Source of the DNA: a virus
DNA: 39,645 nt
Virus record (IMG/VR): IMGVR_UViG_3300042934_000280
Coordinates: 1-39,645 of that record
Reading direction: 5' to 3' (one strand)
In this document: in pieces, positions 31,271 through 37,634 of the stretch
How the letters are laid out: the number at the start of each line of letters is the position of its first letter
How positions within the stretch are numbered: the first letter of the stretch is position 1
Program-made: the position numbers and the translations under genes
The notes under the pieces: model-generated
What the model saw: the letters and a program-made list of their open reading frames with translations, nothing else
Told to the model about the DNA's origin: nothing
Databases searched by the model: none

Positions 31271-31840
31271 CTAACCCAACATATCGTCTACATCGTTGCC
31301 TTCGTAGTCTTCTGCAAAATCATCTTCTGCAGACCGTCTAGCACCACCAAGAGGTTCACCATCGGTCAATTTTTGAATATTATTTAATCCAACTGCAACA
31401 CCTTTAGATCCATTAGAGTTGTAAGGGAAGAAGTTGATTGAAGCTCTACCATAGCAACCACTGTATACTTCTGTAGGATCAAGGATCTCGTTCCGGAAGC
31501 CATCAATGATGCCAGGCTTCTGATTGCTGTTTGCATTAAGAAAGAACATACCAACGTACTCCTCAGCTTCTTCGGCTCTTTCTGCATCACCATCTCTTAA
31601 TGGAAGCTTAAGACCTGCCGGAAGTTTACCGCCCCACTTATCAGCTATACCCTGCTTCTTAGCTGCTTCAATGGCTGCTTTGATCTTGGTAAGTGTATCT
31701 TTATCGGACTTGGGAATAAGTAGGCAGATACTGAACTTCTCTTCCTGCCCAGGCTGAAATGCTCTGCCCTTAAAAATATTTACATATGAAAATCTAACTT
31801 TACCTGTTACTACTTTTGTTACCTGTGCTTCTTTACTCAT
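31271..31840 (-). CDS. DUF2815 single-stranded DNA-binding protein
   Basis: A 189-residue protein matching DUF2815: TGKVRFSYVNIFKGRAF at the start, FSICLLIPKSDKDTL, and the acidic tail AEDDFAEDYEGNDVDDMLG, which resembles the protein-interaction tail of ssDNA-binding proteins. The family is regarded as phage SSB and is regularly paired with this polymerase type. It ends four bases before the polymerase gene. Confidence 0.9.
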   Translation of the reverse strand: MSKEAQVTKVVTGKVRFSYVNIFKGRAFQPGQEEKFSICLLIPKSDKDTLTKIKAAIEAAKKQGIADKWGGKLPAGLKLPLRDGDAERAEEAEEYVGMFFLNANSNQKPGIIDGFRNEILDPTEVYSGCYGRASINFFPYNSNGSKGVAVGLNNIQKLTDGEPLGGARRSAEDDFAEDYEGNDVDDMLG

Positions 31841-31853
31841 AATTTTATTTCTC

Positions 31854-32126
31854 CTATTCTTTGATTAAAATTTTTATGAAGTTATGGATCCCTCTCATAT
31901 CGGATCCGAGTATCTTACCTGTTCCTGCCCAGAACTGCTGTAGATTACCTTTTCTATCCCAAGCATGTATGTGTCCTATCGCTGGGTTCTTAATTCGGTA
32001 TTCAATGTTATTTGTACTGAGCTGCTTGATAGCAAATTCTACGCGATCTGGATTTTTGGCGACTCTTTCATCATGATTATGTTTTGCCAGATCTTCGAGA
32101 TAATCCCAAAATTCATCCTTTGCCAT
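31854..32126 (-). CDS. Small conserved phage protein
   Basis: A 90-residue protein, MAKDEFWDYLEDLAKHNHDER, with a C-terminal alpha/beta part containing HIHAWDRKGNLQQFWAGTGKI. I recognise this as a recurrent small protein of clostridial and streptococcal replication modules, without an assigned role. Histidine, tryptophan and tyrosine near the middle might form a nucleic-acid surface; this is inference. Confidence 0.8.
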   Translation of the reverse strand: MAKDEFWDYLEDLAKHNHDERVAKNPDRVEFAIKQLSTNNIEYRIKNPAIGHIHAWDRKGNLQQFWAGTGKILGSDMRGIHNFIKILIKE

Positions 32127-32141
32127 ATTGCCTCCAATCCA

Positions 32142-32345
32142 TTAATGCTGAAATACGTATCCTGGCTTAATATCCATGTTGCTATCAGCACTAAACCATA
32201 AATCTTTTACTTGACCTGGACCACCATCATCCCAATATTCCACTGTGAAAATATCGTGGACTTTACCAGGAGTAGACCAATCATCTGGCTGAGTAAACTG
32301 TTTCTTTTCTATTACCTTGGTAACATGTCCATCAATCAAATTCAT
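32142..32345 (-). CDS. Small conserved beta-rich protein
   Basis: A 67-residue protein starting MNLIDGHVTKVIEKKQF, with FTVEYWDDGGPGQVKDLWF. Short proteins with this opening are common in phages and host genomes; function unknown. It overlaps the DUF2800 gene by four bases. Confidence 0.75.
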   Translation of the reverse strand: MNLIDGHVTKVIEKKQFTQPDDWSTPGKVHDIFTVEYWDDGGPGQVKDLWFSADSNMDIKPGYVFQH

Positions 32346-33511
32346 TCAGATACCTCTGTGAAATCATCTTTGGCTGACTGTGTAGAACTGATCTCTGGCC
32401 TCTTGTCCTTTGCATCTACCAAGGTAGGTTTACCCTGAGGTTTCTCTATCAAGCTATCAAGCAGCTCCGTGAATTTCTTTTTACCAATAAGTTTCTCCAT
32501 AGCAGTAATGCCATAAAGTTTCTTCTCAAATAGGACAGCTTCATCATAACCGGCGCCTTTGAGCTTATCAGCAACCTTGATATCATCGGCATACTTACGG
32601 TTGCTTCTTCCTTCTACAAGCTTCCAGCCGTCCCACTTCTTACCGTTAATCGCTTCTGCCAGTGCGTACTCGGTGATATCTGTAACCCAGTTGGCCAGTT
32701 GCTCTGCCTTCCGGAGAACTTCACCAATTTCTTCATCCTGCAGGAGATCCGGAAGACTGAATTCCATCTTTGTAAGTTCCAGGTTGTAATCTACTCTTGC
32801 TCTGCAGATAGCTTTTGCTTTACAGAACTTGCAGTGATCACCAACTACGAAGTTACCTTCACCGGCCATAGCAAGTGCTGCTCTCGGTCTTACTTCGTTT
32901 TCTGCCCAGGTCTTCAGATCTTCAACAGATAATTCCTCTGATGTAGTCATTTCAAGCCTTGGTTGGATAATAGTTGTTTTTACTGTTGAAACATCGTATA
33001 TCATATCAAAGGCTGCCAGAGCTCCTATACCGTACAATCGGAGCTGAGGGTTGTCCTCTGCAGATACACCAACTCCCTTACCATATTTCAAGTCAATAAC
33101 ATGTAACATCTGATCAGCAATAATAACAACATCACCGGTACCGTACCCATCTTCTACATATTCAGAAAAATCAAGTCTCTGTTCGGTTAGAACAATTACA
33201 TCCTTACATCTTGCTTTTGCTTCATTGGTGAACTCCCAGATCTGCCGAACATAATCATCGATGTAATCCTGCATGTCCTGACTGTAATACTGGTTTTTCT
33301 TTAACACTTCAAACTTTTTATTGAATTCTGGTTTCTTCATATTGTGAAGATTGTAATTGATGATCAGCTCTGCCAAGCTGTGGGCGAAGGTTCCTTCGTC
33401 TGCATATGTAGAAGTGCTTTCCGGAAAGTGTTCTTCCAGAGCTACCGATGGAGTACAGGACATCCAACGTTTAGCACCACTGGCAGATAATCGTGCATGG
33501 GTACCTGGCAT
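32342..33511 (-). CDS. DUF2800 nuclease (Cas4/RecB-like PD-(D/E)XK fold)
   Basis: A 389-residue protein. RLSASGAKRWMSC gives an N-terminal Cys, GTGDVVIIADQMLHVIDLKYGKG carries the catalytic Asp and Asp-x-Lys of the PD-(D/E)XK fold, and CKFCKAKAIC gives three further Cys. Together they suggest an iron-sulphur cluster like Cas4/AddB exonucleases. It probably processes DNA ends in phage recombination with the DUF2815 protein. It shares one base with the upstream stop (TAATG). Confidence 0.88.
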   Translation of the reverse strand: MPGTHARLSASGAKRWMSCTPSVALEEHFPESTSTYADEGTFAHSLAELIINYNLHNMKKPEFNKKFEVLKKNQYYSQDMQDYIDDYVRQIWEFTNEAKARCKDVIVLTEQRLDFSEYVEDGYGTGDVVIIADQMLHVIDLKYGKGVGVSAEDNPQLRLYGIGALAAFDMIYDVSTVKTTIIQPRLEMTTSEELSVEDLKTWAENEVRPRAALAMAGEGNFVVGDHCKFCKAKAICRARVDYNLELTKMEFSLPDLLQDEEIGEVLRKAEQLANWVTDITEYALAEAINGKKWDGWKLVEGRSNRKYADDIKVADKLKGAGYDEAVLFEKKLYGITAMEKLIGKKKFTELLDSLIEKPQGKPTLVDAKDKRPEISSTQSAKDDFTEVSE

Positions 33512-33888
33512 TATAAATCACCCGCTTTCTCCATAACCGTCGCGTAATCCTTAGGATCAACGGAAGTGAGGTTAGCAGCTTTAACAGATGTAAGGATTGC
33601 TTTAACTTCTTTTGCTTTACCAGATCGGGTAAGCTGTGTCAGCTTGGCTCTAACTTGTTCCAAGGTGTATGTAACTACTGTTTCTTCTTCCTGTGCCGGA
33701 GCTTCTTCCGTATAAGGTTGATCTTCAGCGCGTTGTGTTTCTTCATCTTGTGCAGGTGTTTCCTCTTTTGCTGGCTTTGTTACTTTCGTTTCTTTCTTAG
33801 CTGCTTCCACAGGTGTCTTTCCACCAACTAATTTATTAGCAAAGCCAATCATTTCCTCATAACTCTCAAACTGTACTGTAATTCCCAT
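33511..33888 (-). CDS. Acidic linker protein with C-terminal helical domain
   Basis: A 125-residue protein. Residues 1-30 form a small domain (MGITVQFESYEEMIGFANKL). A long low-complexity linker rich in E, A, P, K and T follows, and then a compact helical end (YTLEQVRAKLTQLTRSGKAKEVKAIL). The last part resembles the C-terminal helical domain found beside phage recombination proteins. Function unknown. Confidence 0.75.
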   Translation of the reverse strand: MGITVQFESYEEMIGFANKLVGGKTPVEAAKKETKVTKPAKEETPAQDEETQRAEDQPYTEEAPAQEEETVVTYTLEQVRAKLTQLTRSGKAKEVKAILTSVKAANLTSVDPKDYATVMEKAGDL

Positions 33889-33893
33889 AATCT

Positions 33894-34106
33894 CTATTCC
33901 TCCACTTTTTCATTGAATTTGTTTACAAGTTCCTCATATTCTTCATTGCTGAAGGTCACACCCTTAGTCATTTCTGTGTGGTCCTCATTCCAACCTCTCA
34001 GGTCATATACCGGCTCTCTGTCATTCCAGGAAACCATATTCAGTTCCTTATGAAACTTTCCGGTACCCTTCAACTTGAACAGGTGACTTACTATCTTGAA
34101 TTTCAT
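33894..34106 (-). CDS. PC4/YdbC-like ssDNA-binding transcription protein
   Basis: A 70-residue protein, MKFKIVSHLFKLKGTGKFHKELN, then WNDREPVYDLRGWNEDHTEMTKGVTF and a helix. This is the PC4/YdbC pattern: a four-stranded sheet plus helix that dimerises and binds single-stranded DNA. ATG at 34106 follows GGAGG by six bases. It overlaps the zinc-ribbon gene upstream by 59 bases. Confidence 0.85.
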   Translation of the reverse strand: MKFKIVSHLFKLKGTGKFHKELNMVSWNDREPVYDLRGWNEDHTEMTKGVTFSNEEYEELVNKFNEKVEE

Positions 34107-34188
34107 CTGCATCCTCCTCTCTGCAATCACAGGATTCTCCTGGATCTAAATTCGCCCCACAGTTGGAGCATGTCCAATAATCTCTCAT
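34048..34188 (-). CDS. 46-residue zinc-ribbon protein
   Basis: The frame opens with M-R-D-Y-W-T-C-S-N-C-G-A-N-L-D-P-G-E-S-C-D-C, a full four-Cys zinc ribbon, followed by an acidic and then a basic tail. GAGGAGG about ten bases upstream lies in the end of the previous gene. It overlaps the PC4-like gene in another frame. Function unknown. Confidence 0.7.
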   Translation of the reverse strand: MRDYWTCSNCGANLDPGESCDCREEDADEIQDSKSPVQVEGYRKVS

Positions 34189-34193
34189 AAGAC

Positions 34194-34469
34194 TTATTCC
34201 TCCTCAGCCATTGCCAAAGCCATCATAAGTAACTTTTGTCTTAGTTTTTCTTTTTGACCTGGATTGCAACACTCTTCCATTTGCTTAAGACCTATGAAAA
34301 GATTTGCCATAATATCGCCAATACTACCGTTATACTCACATTTGATATTTCCATCCCCAGTATTAATGACCGAGAAGGAGGCTTTACTATCTAGTTGCTT
34401 AGCCAGACGCTTCTTGTTAATAGCATCTAATTGTTTACTCTTCATTAGCTCTAATTCATCTGCTGTCAT
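34194..34469 (-). CDS. Small helical early protein
   Basis: A 91-residue protein, MTADELELMKSKQLDAINKK, with a short beta segment (FSVINTGDGNIKCEYNGSIG) and C-terminal helices (LRQKLLMMALAMAEEE). It starts four bases after the AbrB-like gene. No family was recognised. Confidence 0.7.
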   Translation of the reverse strand: MTADELELMKSKQLDAINKKRLAKQLDSKASFSVINTGDGNIKCEYNGSIGDIMANLFIGLKQMEECCNPGQKEKLRQKLLMMALAMAEEE

Positions 34470-34473
34470 AGTC

Positions 34474-34860
34474 TTACTCCTCCGCGAACTTATCTATTAC
34501 TTTCATTCCACATCTCCGGCAAATAAGTACTCCATCAACTTCCATCAAGCTATTCTCATCATCGGATCCGCAAATTACACACTGTAGCATTTCTCTCTTG
34601 ATACAGATTTCGTCACCTTCAACATAGATATCAACCATTTCATTAAGTTCAAATCTGAGTGATCTGCGCACCTCAATCGGTATGGTATATCTACCGAGTG
34701 CATCCAGTTTTCTGCCTTTTCCTTTCTTTAGGTGAATGACCTTGTCCAATGTGTAAAGATCAAATGCTTCCTCTTCTTTTAAATCTATGGATCTTCTGTA
34801 CTCGATTGGAATCGTTGCTCGCCCCAAATCGTCAATTCTTCTAACCATACCTTTTGTCAT
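34474..34860 (-). CDS. Tandem AbrB/SpoVT-type DNA-binding protein with zinc ribbon
   Basis: A 128-residue protein. Two AbrB-type swapped-hairpin units are visible, MVRRIDDLGRATIPIEYRRS and RKLDALGRYTIPIEVRRSL, followed by a zinc ribbon CVICG...CRRCG. AbrB domains normally dimerise, so one chain may form a complete DNA-binding unit. It is likely an early transcription regulator. AAGGAGGT precedes the ATG. Confidence 0.85.
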   Translation of the reverse strand: MTKGMVRRIDDLGRATIPIEYRRSIDLKEEEAFDLYTLDKVIHLKKGKGRKLDALGRYTIPIEVRRSLRFELNEMVDIYVEGDEICIKREMLQCVICGSDDENSLMEVDGVLICRRCGMKVIDKFAEE

Positions 34861-34891
34861 AACTTATTGACCTCCTTCAATAATCGTGCTA

Positions 34892-35056
34892 TTATGCACT
34901 TAAGATAATTTTGTTTTGGGTCTTGTTGGAGCGGCAACTCCGATAGGCCCTTTTTCTTTTTGTTGCACACCTGGGACATTCGTATCCCGATCTTGGAATA
35001 TTTTGCAGGATGCTGACACCCCAATGTTGCCTGCAGTATGTACAGCGAACTTTCAT
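34892..35056 (-). CDS. 54-residue zinc-ribbon protein
   Basis: The frame opens M-K-V-R-C-T-Y-C and has CPRC near residue 27-30, then a basic tail (ATKRKRAYRSCRSNK). AAGGAGAG precedes the ATG. It overlaps the upstream membrane protein gene as ATGA. The longer frame over the same region in another phase lacks a ribosome site and is rejected. Confidence 0.7.
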   Translation of the reverse strand: MKVRCTYCRQHWGVSILQNIPRSGYECPRCATKRKRAYRSCRSNKTQNKIILSA

Positions 35057-35253
35057 GTCCACTCTCCTTCCACAAAATTCTTGCTAATCCACAAAGCATC
35101 CAACCACATAACGGCTCCTGTAATTCCCATCCAGATCAAGAACGAGGCCGGGTTAATAACCTTGCCTGTCCTAGCTCCGATCAGGAAGCACATCGCGATG
35201 ATACCGCTCATAAATAACAGGAATGCTATCAGCTCAAGTATCTTGTGTTTCAT
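35053..35253 (-). CDS. Small two-span membrane protein
   Basis: A 66-residue protein, MKHKILELIAFLLFMSGIIA, with a second span around PASFLIWMGITGAVMWLDAL. GGGAGG six bases before 35253 fixes the start; the open frame upstream belongs to the overlapping gene. Small membrane proteins in phage early regions may affect host membrane or superinfection, but there is no direct evidence here. Confidence 0.7.
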   Translation of the reverse strand: MKHKILELIAFLLFMSGIIAMCFLIGARTGKVINPASFLIWMGITGAVMWLDALWISKNFVEGEWT

Positions 35254-35410
35254 TCTTCGCCTCCCTGCATTTTTTAATAATGCTGCAAATGTTCTCAACT
35301 GCGAAGCCATCCCATCCGGCTAACCATATAAGGATCTTGGTTTCGCTTTCTGTGAGATTGATTCCGTCTACGGACTCCAACAGCATTTGTTCAAATTTTT
35401 CTCTCAACAT
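35234..35410 (-). CDS. 58-residue early protein
   Basis: A 58-residue helical protein, MLREKFEQMLLESVDGINLT, with a tryptophan pair (LIWLAGWDGFAVENI). AGAAGGCG precedes the ATG. Its 3' end overlaps the membrane protein gene by 20 bases and carries its ribosome site. I recall similar small proteins in clostridial phages without known role. Confidence 0.65.
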   Translation of the reverse strand: MLREKFEQMLLESVDGINLTESETKILIWLAGWDGFAVENICSIIKKCREAKNETQDT

Positions 35411-35425
35411 TAATCGCCTTCTTTC

Positions 35426-35454
35426 TTGTAAATTTTCCCAAATACTCCTATAAT
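35426..35454 (+). promoter_or_regulatory. Strong promoter for the small basic protein gene
   Basis: TTGTAA (35426-35431), 17 bases, TATAAT (35449-35454). The predicted start of transcription is near 35461, inside a perfect inverted repeat. Confidence 0.85.
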
Positions 35455-35458
35455 GTAG

Positions 35459-35474
35459 GTATCAGAGTTGATAC
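35459..35474 (+). promoter_or_regulatory. Possible operator/hairpin GTATCA-gagt-TGATAC
   Basis: A perfect 6-bp inverted repeat with a four-base centre covers the expected transcription start. It differs from the TTAGGA operators of the immunity region, so a different regulator or an RNA hairpin is implied. Confidence 0.5.
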
Positions 35475-35504
35475 GCTGAAATACATATGAAAGGAGAAAT
35501 TATT

Positions 35505-35633
35505 ATGGCTAATAAGCAAACATCACCAAAGGCTGCATCTGCAGCTTCGAAAGTTCTTCGGGATGGCCGCACCGGCTCTGCATCAAAGACTGCTGCAGGA
35601 AGTGCATTGTCACAAACTCCTAAAAAGAAATAG
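35505..35633 (+). CDS. 42-residue basic Ala/Ser/Lys-rich protein
   Basis: The frame opens M-A-N-K-Q-T-S-P-K-A-A-S and contains SKVLRDGRTGSASKTAAGSALSQ before a K-rich end. It has an AAGGAG ribosome site and a near-consensus promoter on the plus strand. I recognise this as a small conserved protein found in very diverse bacteria and mobile elements, of unknown function; composition suggests nucleic-acid binding. Opposite orientation to the early genes suggests expression in the lysogen. Confidence 0.8.
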   Translation: MANKQTSPKAASAASKVLRDGRTGSASKTAAGSALSQTPKKK

Positions 35634-35640
35634 TAAGTAG

Positions 35641-35823
35641 TTAAAAAACAATGCTAATAATGAATTCGGAGTTTACCATTATCTCTGTTTTGTCGACCGT
35701 TATACTGATAAGCTCCCTTTCATTTACCTTGGTGATAAATTCATCTTTGCTACCAACAAACAATGCTTTTTCGTACAAATCACCGTTAGCTAAAGCAATA
35801 CTTTTTATATGTATTTCCTTCAC
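35641..35823 (-). CDS. 60-residue early protein
   Basis: A small beta-rich protein beginning MKEIHIKSIALANGDLYEKA and ending in a hydrophobic strand. GTG start with GGAGGG upstream; that ribosome site belongs to the copied segment described for 35827-35851. Convergent with the basic protein gene, seven bases away. Function unknown. Confidence 0.65.
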   Translation of the reverse strand: MKEIHIKSIALANGDLYEKALFVGSKDEFITKVNERELISITVDKTEIMVNSEFIISIVF

Positions 35824-35826
35824 AGG

Positions 35827-35851
35827 CTTGTCCCTCCTTTCTACCGCCTAG
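35827..35851. repeat. 25-bp direct repeat, copy 1
   Basis: Matches 36244-36268 at 24 of 25 positions. It covers the end of a small early gene and the ribosome site of the next one, indicating a duplicated gene-plus-ribosome-site unit. Confidence 0.8.
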
Positions 35852-36014
35852 GCGGTTTCATCTTGCTATTTTTATTTTCTTCTGCCTTTTTAAGCTCTTC
35901 CGCTTCTTCTTCTGTAATCAGCTTTACTTTAACTTCAATATTTTCGTCTCTTTCAGATAAAATACGCTCGATTAATTTACAAAAAAGATCAGGATTGAAT
36001 TTACCATGCATCAT
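35841..36014 (-). CDS. Small early protein, paralogue A1
   Basis: A 57-residue protein, MMHGKFNPDLFCKLIERILS, then EVKVKLITEEEAEELKK and a basic end. GGAGG precedes the ATG. It is related to the product of 36265-36408 (compare FCKLIERILSERD with VFKVIAEIISDRE), so the two arose by duplication. The stop region contains the palindrome CCGCCTAGGCGG (35844-35855). Confidence 0.65.
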   Translation of the reverse strand: MMHGKFNPDLFCKLIERILSERDENIEVKVKLITEEEAEELKKAEENKNSKMKPPRR

Positions 36015-36043
36015 ATAATTGCCTCCAAGTATGATTGATAACT

Positions 36044-36241
36044 TTAATATTCCTCGGTCTCATATTTGGTATTCTCATAAGCGAAATCAACCATCTTTGA
36101 TACGATACTTCTAAGTGATTCCCCCGTTTCATCTGCAACCTCTAAAACCTTGTTGTAGCTCTCTGCATTGATCTTGATAACTACTTGTCCCGATGCTTCG
36201 AGTTGTGGACGCTTCTTGCGTTTGAATATTAAATCATTCAA
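36044..36241 (-). CDS. Ribbon-helix-helix-like small protein
   Basis: A 65-residue protein. After a basic start (FKRKKRPQLEA) the segment GQVVIKINAESYNKVLEVADETGESLRSIV has the strand-helix-helix layout of Arc/MetJ-type regulators. TTG start at 36241 with GGAGGGG eight bases upstream. It is a plausible early DNA-binding regulator. Confidence 0.65.
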   Translation of the reverse strand: MNDLIFKRKKRPQLEASGQVVIKINAESYNKVLEVADETGESLRSIVSKMVDFAYENTKYETEEY

Positions 36242-36243
36242 GA

Positions 36244-36268
36244 CTTGCCCCTCCTTTCTACCGCCTAG
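36244..36268. repeat. 25-bp direct repeat, copy 2
   Basis: Second copy of the element at 35827-35851 (one mismatch). Here the stop codon falls four bases earlier in the gene end than in copy 1. Confidence 0.8.
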
Positions 36269-36408
36269 ATGGTCTTCTGATCTTCTTTTCTCATAACAGT
36301 TTTTACAGCTACTTTTATACCCTCTCTATCAGATATAATTTCTGCAATGACCTTAAACACCCTATAAGGATCAGGCTTGGACTTATCATCCCTATTAAAA
36401 TCCTGCAT
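36265..36408 (-). CDS. Small early protein, paralogue A2
   Basis: A 47-residue protein, MQDFNRDDKSKPDPYRVFKV, related to the product of 35841-36014 but lacking its acidic tail. AGGAGGG precedes the ATG, which overlaps the stop of the Cro-like gene (TGATG). Function unknown. Confidence 0.6.
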   Translation of the reverse strand: MQDFNRDDKSKPDPYRVFKVIAEIISDREGIKVAVKTVMRKEDQKTI

Positions 36409-36605
36409 CAGCCCTCCTGTTCTCGAATTAACTCTTCCAATTCGATTCCAAGGTAATCCGCAATCTTAATTAATTTGTCTACCTTAGGAGAGCTTTTCCC
36501 GCTCTTCCAGTCACTAAATGTTGAGCCTGGTATACCAGTACCTTTTGAAACAGCATAAGCGGTTATTCCCTTTTTTCGTAAAATTTTGTCGAACTTTGCG
36601 TACAT
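36408..36605 (-). CDS. Cro-like HTH regulator, first lytic gene
   Basis: A 65-residue XRE-family protein, essentially one helix-turn-helix domain (AYAVSKGTGIPGSTFSDWKSG). The recognition segment STFSDW is identical to that of the repressor encoded divergently at 36816, so both should read the same operators. AAAGGAG precedes the ATG. It should promote lytic development as Cro does in lambda. Confidence 0.88.
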   Translation of the reverse strand: MYAKFDKILRKKGITAYAVSKGTGIPGSTFSDWKSGKSSPKVDKLIKIADYLGIELEELIREQEG

Positions 36606-36641
36606 AAAATTCTCCTTTCCTAATTTTCTACTTGATATTAG

Positions 36642-36654
36642 TTAGGAAATCCTA
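36642..36654. promoter_or_regulatory. Operator O1 (TTAGGAAATCCTA)
   Basis: Palindromic site of TTAGGA-nn-TCCTAA type, downstream of the predicted lytic start point. A half-site TCCTAA lies at 36618-36623, close to the cro start. Confidence 0.75.
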
Positions 36655-36679
36655 TATAATATGAATTGTCGAGAAACTT

Positions 36680-36707
36680 ATTATATTAGCGAAAAGTAAG
36701 GTATCAA
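36680..36707 (-). promoter_or_regulatory. Lytic (early) promoter
   Basis: On the minus strand TTGATA (36707-36702), 16 bases, TATAAT (36685-36680). It should drive the Cro-like gene and the early operon, and lies between operators O1 and O2. Confidence 0.8.
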
Positions 36708-36717
36708 TTTTACTGTC

Positions 36718-36731
36718 TTAGGATTTCCTAA
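36718..36731. promoter_or_regulatory. Operator O2 (TTAGGATTTCCTAA)
   Basis: Perfect palindrome arms TTAGGA and TCCTAA. It lies just upstream of the lytic promoter -35 and covers the position expected for the -35 of the repressor promoter. Half-sites with TCCTAA follow near 36733 and 36757. Confidence 0.8.
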
Positions 36732-36750
36732 TTCCTAATTACAGTATAAT
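36721..36750 (+). promoter_or_regulatory. Repressor promoter
   Basis: TATAAT at 36745-36750 with a poor -35 overlapping O2. A weak -35 beside an operator could mean activation or autoregulation by the repressor. Confidence 0.55.
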
Positions 36751-36779
36751 TCTGATATCCTAATTTGTCAATCACTTTT

Positions 36780-36793
36780 TTAGGATTTCCTAA
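36780..36793. promoter_or_regulatory. Operator O3 (TTAGGATTTCCTAA)
   Basis: Identical to O2, placed between the repressor promoter and its start codon. Occupation here would block repressor synthesis. Confidence 0.8.
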
Positions 36794-36815
36794 TTTTCTG
36801 CTGGAAAGGAATTGT

Positions 36816-37574
36816 ATGTATCATGTTTTTGAAAAATTATTAAAAGAATACGGTGTAAAAGCTTCGGAGGTATCAAAAGCAACTGGCATACCCCAATCTA
36901 CTTTTAGTGATTGGAAGAAAGGTAAAAGCAATCCAAAAGATGAGAAGATAAGCAAAATCGCAAACTTTTTTAAAGTGGACAAAAATATTTTTTCTGAGAA
37001 CAAATTTAGTTACTGTCTCGAATGCGGAAATAATTTCCATGAATTGGGTGAAAGTCAAGACTATCATGAAATTGAGCATGCAAAATGGAAAGCGGCAGTT
37101 CGTGTATTTGGCTTTTGCTGGCCCCGTTTGGTTTCAGAAAATGCGAAAGCCATCGCAAGAACAGATTTAATCAAAGGAGAATTAGATTTTGATGGAGAAA
37201 TAAATGCTAATATAGACATATTCAAAGCATTGTTTTCGAGAAGTGTGATTGCTAATGGCTATGATTTAAATCATGTAGATTTTAGTACTTATGTTTCCAT
37301 GCTTCTTCGACAAGATCAATTTAAGGAAAAAATTAGACCAATCATATATGATGCACTTGTTAAACAGTACGGGACTTCGGACGGTATCAAAGAAGGTGAA
37401 ACCTATTACTATGTAAATAAAAATATGTATCCCGACCTCCTAGCCGAATCAGCTCCATATTATGAAACCGTAGCCGCACACAAAGAAGATAATACAAATT
37501 GGACCAAAGAGGAACTGCGGAAAATCGAAGATTATAAACAACTGTTATTAGCGGCAAGAAAAAACAAAAAATAG
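36816..37574 (+). CDS. Phage repressor: HTH plus zinc-finger-like C-terminal domain
   Basis: A 252-residue protein. Residues 1-60 form an XRE helix-turn-helix (ASEVSKATGIPQSTFSDWKKG). A possible zinc site follows (YCLECGNNF and HEIEH), then a helical C-terminal region (KWKAAVRVFGFCWPRL and onward). It lacks the Ser-Lys autoprotease of LexA/CI, so RecA-driven self-cleavage is not expected. ATG at 36816 has GGAAAGGA upstream; the longer frame to 36765 covers operator O3. The gene for an ImmA-type peptidase follows, suggesting proteolytic inactivation. Confidence 0.85.
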   Translation: MYHVFEKLLKEYGVKASEVSKATGIPQSTFSDWKKGKSNPKDEKISKIANFFKVDKNIFSENKFSYCLECGNNFHELGESQDYHEIEHAKWKAAVRVFGFCWPRLVSENAKAIARTDLIKGELDFDGEINANIDIFKALFSRSVIANGYDLNHVDFSTYVSMLLRQDQFKEKIRPIIYDALVKQYGTSDGIKEGETYYYVNKNMYPDLLAESAPYYETVAAHKEDNTNWTKEELRKIEDYKQLLLAARKNKK

Positions 37575-37592
37575 ACAGGGTATGTCCTGTCT
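37573..37592 (+). other. Hairpin after the repressor gene
   Basis: AGACAGG and CCTGTCT form a perfect 7-bp stem overlapping the repressor stop. There is no following T-run, so it is at most a partial terminator or a transcript-stabilising hairpin between the repressor and peptidase genes. Confidence 0.45.
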
Positions 37593-37634
37593 ATGAGATA
37601 ATATTCTTTTACTATATAATAAGAGGGCGATTAA

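Noticed and set aside
34857-35099. Minus-strand 80-codon frame overlapping the 54-residue zinc ribbon
   Set aside because: No ribosome site at its start and no domain pattern, while the other frame has AAGGAGAG and a four-Cys ribbon.
37573-37592. Terminator after the repressor gene
   Set aside because: Good stem but no T-run; the peptidase gene downstream has no promoter of its own, so full termination is unlikely.
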